From the NCBI RefSeq assembly GCF_932294415.1, contig NC_065544.1, positions 21,241,351-21,305,350 on the forward strand: DNA of 64,000 bases. The letters are read 5' to 3'. A program made the position numbers and the translations under genes. Below are positions 59,445-64,000 of the stretch, in pieces. The notes below the pieces were generated by a model that searched no databases, had not been told where the DNA came from, and saw nothing but the letters and a program-made list of their open reading frames with translations. Source of the stretch: Quercus robur (taxonomy: Eukaryota > Streptophyta > Magnoliopsida > Fagales > Fagaceae). How positions within the stretch are numbered: position 1 is the first letter of the stretch; every line of letters begins with the position of its first letter.

Positions 59445-59969
59445 GGTTTGACAAGGGATGGCAAAATCTGACACGATCTGTGAACCCGACACAACTAACT
59501 CATTTATAAACAGATCATGGGTTGAGGCTAAATAGGTTCGGGTCATATTCGGGTTGACACAGCAAACCCGTTTAATAAATGGGTCAAGTTCGTGTTCAAC
59601 ATGCGAACCCGTCTGACCTGTTTAGCTTATTAAGTTATTAGTTTTTCTTTATATTATTGCTTAATTTATGGTTGTTTTTATATGTTTATTATTATATTTA
59701 TGGTTGTAATTGTATTTTAATTTTAGATATATGAAAATTGATAAAATTATATAGGTTAGGTATGACCTATTAATCATATAGATTATTAAACGGGTTATTT
59801 GTATTGATTTTTACATGACTTGTCAATTAAACGTGTCAGGTCGGGTCGACCTGTTTAATAAACAAGTCATGTTTGGGTTGAGGATTCTTGACACGTTTAG
59901 CCGAATACTCATGACTTGACACAATGCAAACCCGACCTGCGAATATGAATTGCCACCCCTAGGTTTGAG
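59445..59969. mobile_element. Old hAT element with 8-bp target duplication (7 of 8)
   Basis: The body 59453-59961 ends AAGGGATGGCAA and TTGCCACCCCTA, matching the hAT-type TAGGGGTGGCAA. The flanks GGTTTGAC and GGTTTGAG differ by one base. Internal GGGTC/GACCTG and ACCCGAC words appear on both sides in inverted order. It is non-coding. Confidence 0.75.
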
Positions 59970-60534
59970 TTTGCTTTTTCTAATCTTGATTCTTGTGTGG
60001 TTAGTGGCACAGGCATTGAACAATTTTGCTAAAACCACTATTTTTTTTCACAACTTGTTAAGATGGTAATTATATATATATATATATAATTTCAATTATA
60101 TAAAGTCCAATTTTGTGTCGCGTGTCTAATTTAAGAATTTTATTTTTGTATCTTGTTCTCAAAAAAAAAAAAAAATTACACCAAGTTAATTATTCATTGA
60201 AAAAAAACAAAGAGTAAACCAATCATACACCTAATTTAATCCTTTTTTTTTCTAAAGACCTATGATCTAAACCACCTTAAAATTGATCTTGGGATAATAT
60301 GTGGCATTTTATGGACTATGTAACCAGCTAGAAGCTCTGTGTGGGCATGATAAATTTCATTTTAGTACCCAGTAAAATGATAAATATTTGTTATTGACCA
60401 AATTATAATTATACACAGGTTAATTAGGATCAAAACACCTCCTTAAAGTTGTATGATAGAATATTCAAAATAAGTGCTAACAAAAAATTACATGAAATTA
60501 TCATATGGTTTAAGTTTTTTTTTTTTTTTTTTTA

Positions 60535-61482
60535 GAAAGTGCAAAAGCCCAATAAGATCATTTTTATAAGGGTAAATCCAGCCCAAAGGCACGAATAAGG
60601 ATGAAGTGATCTGATAGACAAAAGGGAACCTCCCAAAATAATTTCCACAAAGGCCCAAACTACTACAATTACTGAGGTGAAGAACTAAGCCCTCCCGTGA
60701 CAGTTGAAGAAAGGACTATGAGTAACCAATTCCCCTTTGAATTGAGGTGCCACCTTCCATTAAACTCACCCTAGGAAGCGCAAAAAAGGGATAAGCACCA
60801 CTAAGGGTCTATTTGGGATCAGCTTATTTTGTTGAAACTGAAAACTTTTTCTTGAAAGTATTGTAGATAAAAGTAAAAGTTAACTAAAATAGTACAATGG
60901 GACCCATGAACAGTAGCAAAAATAAGTTGAATAGTAAAATAAGCTGGCTTTTTAATTTTTGCTAAACACACACTAAAACAATCACCTCCACATTAATAAG
61001 GTTTTACACATAATCTCTACCACTTTAAATGTTGATTGACTAGTTTGAATAGTGGAAACATCCTTAAAAGTCCTATTTCATGATCAAAGAATGGCAGACC
61101 AAAGGGGTGATGGGACAAGTATCCCCTAAATCCAGCTGGAAACAGGCCAGCTAGGAAGAGAGGGTAGGGAAAAATGACTATAAAAGGTGGAGAGGTGCAA
61201 CATGAGAAGGGATTCAAAAAAGTTTGGTGAGTAAGCTTAGAGAAGAACAAGAGAGAGAAAGTTGTAATAAAACAATATGTCTAAGAGTTTTTAATCTTTT
61301 ATCCTATCCCTTGTATCTCCGAAATCCAATTTCTATATCTATAAAAGTCTTCTTTAGTCCTTCTTATCTTTCAATTTGCTGTTTAGATCTCCCATTGTGG
61401 AATATTTGCCCATCTTTTTATAAATTAATTGGGTAAATCATCTTTGTTATCACTTTTCTCTTAGTGGTTGTTTTTGACCCCA
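60535..61482 (+). mobile_element. LTR-like block interrupted by a MITE
   Basis: It reads TGCAAAAGCCCAATAAG at the left and TGACCCCAACA at the right, with CTATAAAAGG (61178) as a possible TATA box and CTTGTATCTCC downstream. No matching 5-bp target duplication was found, so it may be truncated. Confidence 0.45.
60805..60973. mobile_element. MITE with TAA target duplication
   Basis: It starts GGGTCTATTTGGGATCAGC and ends GCTAAACACACAC; TAA flanks both ends (60802-60804 and 60974-60976). It belongs to the 10128-10318 family. Confidence 0.7.
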
Positions 61483-61489
61483 ACAAAAT

Positions 61490-61531
<42 letters not shown>

Positions 61532-61563
61532 TGCTTTAGGATCAAATTTTATATATAAGAAGA

Positions 61564-61741
61564 GTAATGTTAGAGATACAAACTTTTTTTACAAATTTTT
61601 TTACATACCGTTGATGTGATGAGTGATTATTAGTAAATGAAAAAGTGATGTTAATAGTAGGTTTTGATGAAAACCAATAAGAAGTTAGTCACTTCAACAG
61701 TTTGTAAAAATATTATAAAATGGTTGCAACCGTAGCATTAC
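61564..61741. mobile_element. Foldback MITE
   Basis: The ends GAGTAATGTTAG and GTAGCATTACTC are inverted copies, with CAAACTTTTTTTACAAA and TTTGTAAAAATATTATAAAA further in. No clear target duplication. Confidence 0.6.
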
Positions 61742-61849
61742 TCATAATTAATTTTGTATCTCACATGATTAAGGTGGAATAAAAAATTTTAGTTGAGAAG
61801 GGCCAAGTTTTAATATCTTTTTTGATGGAACAAAAGAAATTATGATCGA

Positions 61850-62110
61850 GTTAGGAATGAAAACATGCAAATGCACCAGATCTGGCTCAAAGCCAATGAT
61901 TAATTGATTACCTCCAAGAATTTCTCTTGGCTCAAGAAGAACAGAGATAGGTTCCTTTAGCGTTCCATAGTGAAAAGAGATGGCATCCCTCTTACAACCC
62001 AGTTTACAAAGTAAATTCTGGTGGTGCAACATCGTGATTCTATTGCTGTTGGAATTAGGGTAATTGCGAGAGACTCGGCTAGCTATGTTATTGGTGCCCT
62101 CACCCAAATA
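61850..62110 (+). mobile_element. LINE RNase H remnant
   Basis: Plus-strand frames read WHPSYNPVYKVNSGGATS and, after a shift, IAVGIRVIARDSASYVIGAL, which follow the RNase H-like domain found at the end of plant LINEs (YKVNFDGA ... GIGVIARD). Stops and the shift show it is dead. Confidence 0.55.
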
Positions 62111-62399
62111 ATTACACTTCCCTCATGCGTATAATTGCTCTAGCACCCAATCCCAAAAAGCTGTGTACCTCTCCCACTTTTTTTTTTATGAACACCGTTG
62201 TGTCTATTCTACCATAGCCTTTGTCAATAAGTTTATGAACACTATTCTCTATTCTCTCATAGCCTTTGCCAATAAAGAGTGGATATCAAACTCATTTGCA
62301 AATGGCATCCTTAAAACATGGACAATCACAAAGTCAAACCATGCACTGCTGATATTAGATACTCACAGACTTTCAGCTTTTCACAAAGACAAACACGTA

Positions 62400-62700
62400 T
62401 TTGATAAATTGGAAGCAATAATCAAAGATCAAACAGCCAGAGGTTGGAGTATTTCTACCTGCATGCAAGGATTTGATAATCAATTTAGGTTTAAAAAGTT
62501 GATTCTAACACTGCAACTACGTGTTTAGGATGAATTGAACATAGTCTTTAGGATAAATTGGAAGCAATAATCAAAGATCAAACAGCCAGAGGTTGGTGTA
62601 TTTCTACCTGCATGCAAGGATTTGATAATCAATTTAGGTTTAAAAAGTTGATCCTAACACTGCAACTATGTGTTTAGGATGAATTGAACACAGTTTTTAG
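62400..62700. repeat. Two-copy tandem repeat, about 150-bp period
   Basis: GATAAATTGGAAGCAATAAT starts at 62402 and at about 62552; the units continue through ACAGCCAGAGGTTGG, TTTCTACCTGCATGC and GTGTTTAGGATGAATTGAAC with only a few differences. A 121-codon ORF (62163-62528) ends inside it and matches nothing I know. Confidence 0.8.
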
Positions 62701-63706
62701 GCTAAAATGCAAAACTCGCTCTCTAAATTTCACAACTTTTCATTTTAGTCCTTTAAATTTGCATTTTGTCATTTCAGTCCTCTAAGTTTCAATCCTCCTC
62801 AATCTAGTCCTTTGTTATCATTCCATTCACCCATGCCATTAACTTGCCCAAAACAACATTGTTTTGGCTTTAATTTAATATTTAAATTTTATTTTATTAT
62901 TTATTTCTTAATTAAAAAAAGTTAATTATAAAAAATAAAAATAAAAACCCAGACATTAGGGGGTGTTTGGTACATGCACTTAAAAAATGAAAACGTGTTT
63001 GAGTGGGTATACCAAACGAGGCCTAAAATAGCAAACAAGAGAGGACAAAGCTACCAAGTATTGAGACCAAAAGGGAGAAAGAGATACCAAGAGACCAAGA
63101 GGGAAAGCAAGAGACAGATTGAGCAGAGCCGCCGAGTATTGGCTTGAGCCAAGCTAGTGAAATACGTCCACTTTCTCTCCCTCGATTTGTCTCTCGCTCT
63201 CCCTCTTAGTCTCTAGATCTCTCAAACAAGTACAATACAACTACAATTTAGGACCACTACTTGAGTGTCGTAATTCATGGCTAAGTAACATTAGGAAGAA
63301 AATCAACTAGAATTGAAAACCCATTTCCAACTCATATGTACTACATAAATAATTGATGTGGTGAAAAGTGTCATAACTCATATGTGAAATAACCTAGATC
63401 TTACCAGAGTGGTTGAAGTATATTGGTAGAGCAGGATTTTGGTTTTCAATTGAATATTCAAAGTAGTTGTAGTACATCACAATTCTTACCAAAGATGCTT
63501 CAGTAGTGAAATAACCAATTCTAAATTAAGGCCAAAACGACATAATTTTGGGCAAGTTAATGGCAAGAATAGATATAATGTTAATAGAGGACTGAATTGA
63601 GGAGGATTAAAACTTAGAAGACTGAAATGATAGAATGCAAACTTAGAGAACTGAAATGAAAAGTGGTGAAACTTAGAAGTTGAGTTTTGCATTTTGACCT
63701 AGTTAA
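62695..63706. mobile_element. Foldback element of about 1 kb with long inverted arms
   Basis: The left arm 62698-62878 (TAGGCTAAAATGCAAAACTC) and right arm 63519-63706 (GAGTTTTGCATTTTGACCTA) are inverted copies over about 180 bp. A 65-bp Harbinger-like MITE remnant (62959-63023) lies inside. No ORF. Confidence 0.7.
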
Positions 63707-64000
63707 AGAGCAAGAAATTTAGTGATTGAAGCCTGAATTGATGAGTTTAAATGAGTTTCTAACACCTCAAGGTTGATAATGGATTATCAAATTAGATTTT
63801 GATAAGATGATGTTTGGAAACAAAATATATACATATGATAAGACATTAGAAATTTGAAGCCAGAGATGCATGTGCCTATTGGCTGGTAATGAGCACTAAA
63901 TATCAGCACTTGTCCTAGGTGACCAAATGTCAATGGCACTCAGTGCCCAACAAGGACATAGCTAGGAATTTATATTTATACTACAAAAATTGTAGTATTA
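63707..64000. other. Right-edge sequence, nothing recognised
   Basis: No ORF or repeat boundary is visible before the window ends. Confidence 0.5.

Overview
This is a plant nuclear genome window. It is AT-rich, its genes have GT-AG introns, and it is dense in transposable elements. The genes are typical of a dicot and the repeat load suggests a woody species; an oak-like (Fagaceae) source is my guess from the repeat style, not something the sequence proves. I found no rRNA, tRNA or CRISPR array and no prokaryotic features.

Four host genes can be assembled exon by exon. (1) 97-11323, minus strand, running off the left edge: the N-terminal 440 residues of the chloroplast-envelope Cu(I) P-type ATPase PAA1/HMA6, in seven exons, with a 7-kb third intron full of LINE and SINE remnants. 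(2) About 30.74-34.15 kb, plus strand: the small mitochondrial ribosomal protein uL23m (105 aa, two coding exons) behind a 2.9-kb 5'-UTR intron, with a telo-box just upstream. (3) 43211-46677, plus strand: a complete 512-aa STP-type hexose/H+ symporter in four exons. (4) 48460-54208, minus strand: a complete 340-aa mitochondrial alternative oxidase, AOX2-like, with the standard exon sizes. Genes 3 and 4 are convergent.

The most unusual locus is the 5' end of AOX. Exon 1, its leader and the start of intron 1 are present twice (53512 to about 54275 and 56017 to about 56745), separated by a truncated Ty1/copia fragment. Both exon-1 copies are open and keep the same splice donor. The AOX also carries His where a strongly conserved Arg sits beside regulatory Cys-II.

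The rest is layered transposon material: three solo LTRs with exact 5-bp target duplications (12207-15012, 36321-38146, 40014-40809) and a fourth likely one (38655-39333), two of the four nested inside Harbinger-like MITEs; a gag-only LTR retrotransposon (24411-26409) next to a broken DUF659/hAT transposase; an inverted pair of LTR-element 3' ends (18.2-20.4 kb); hAT elements with 8-bp target duplications; MULE-like foldback MITEs with 9-10-bp target duplications; LINE fragments in both orientations; and tRNA-derived SINEs. At 26.5-30.2 kb a long inverted and tandem AT-rich array encloses a truncated receptor-like-protein (LRR) fragment.
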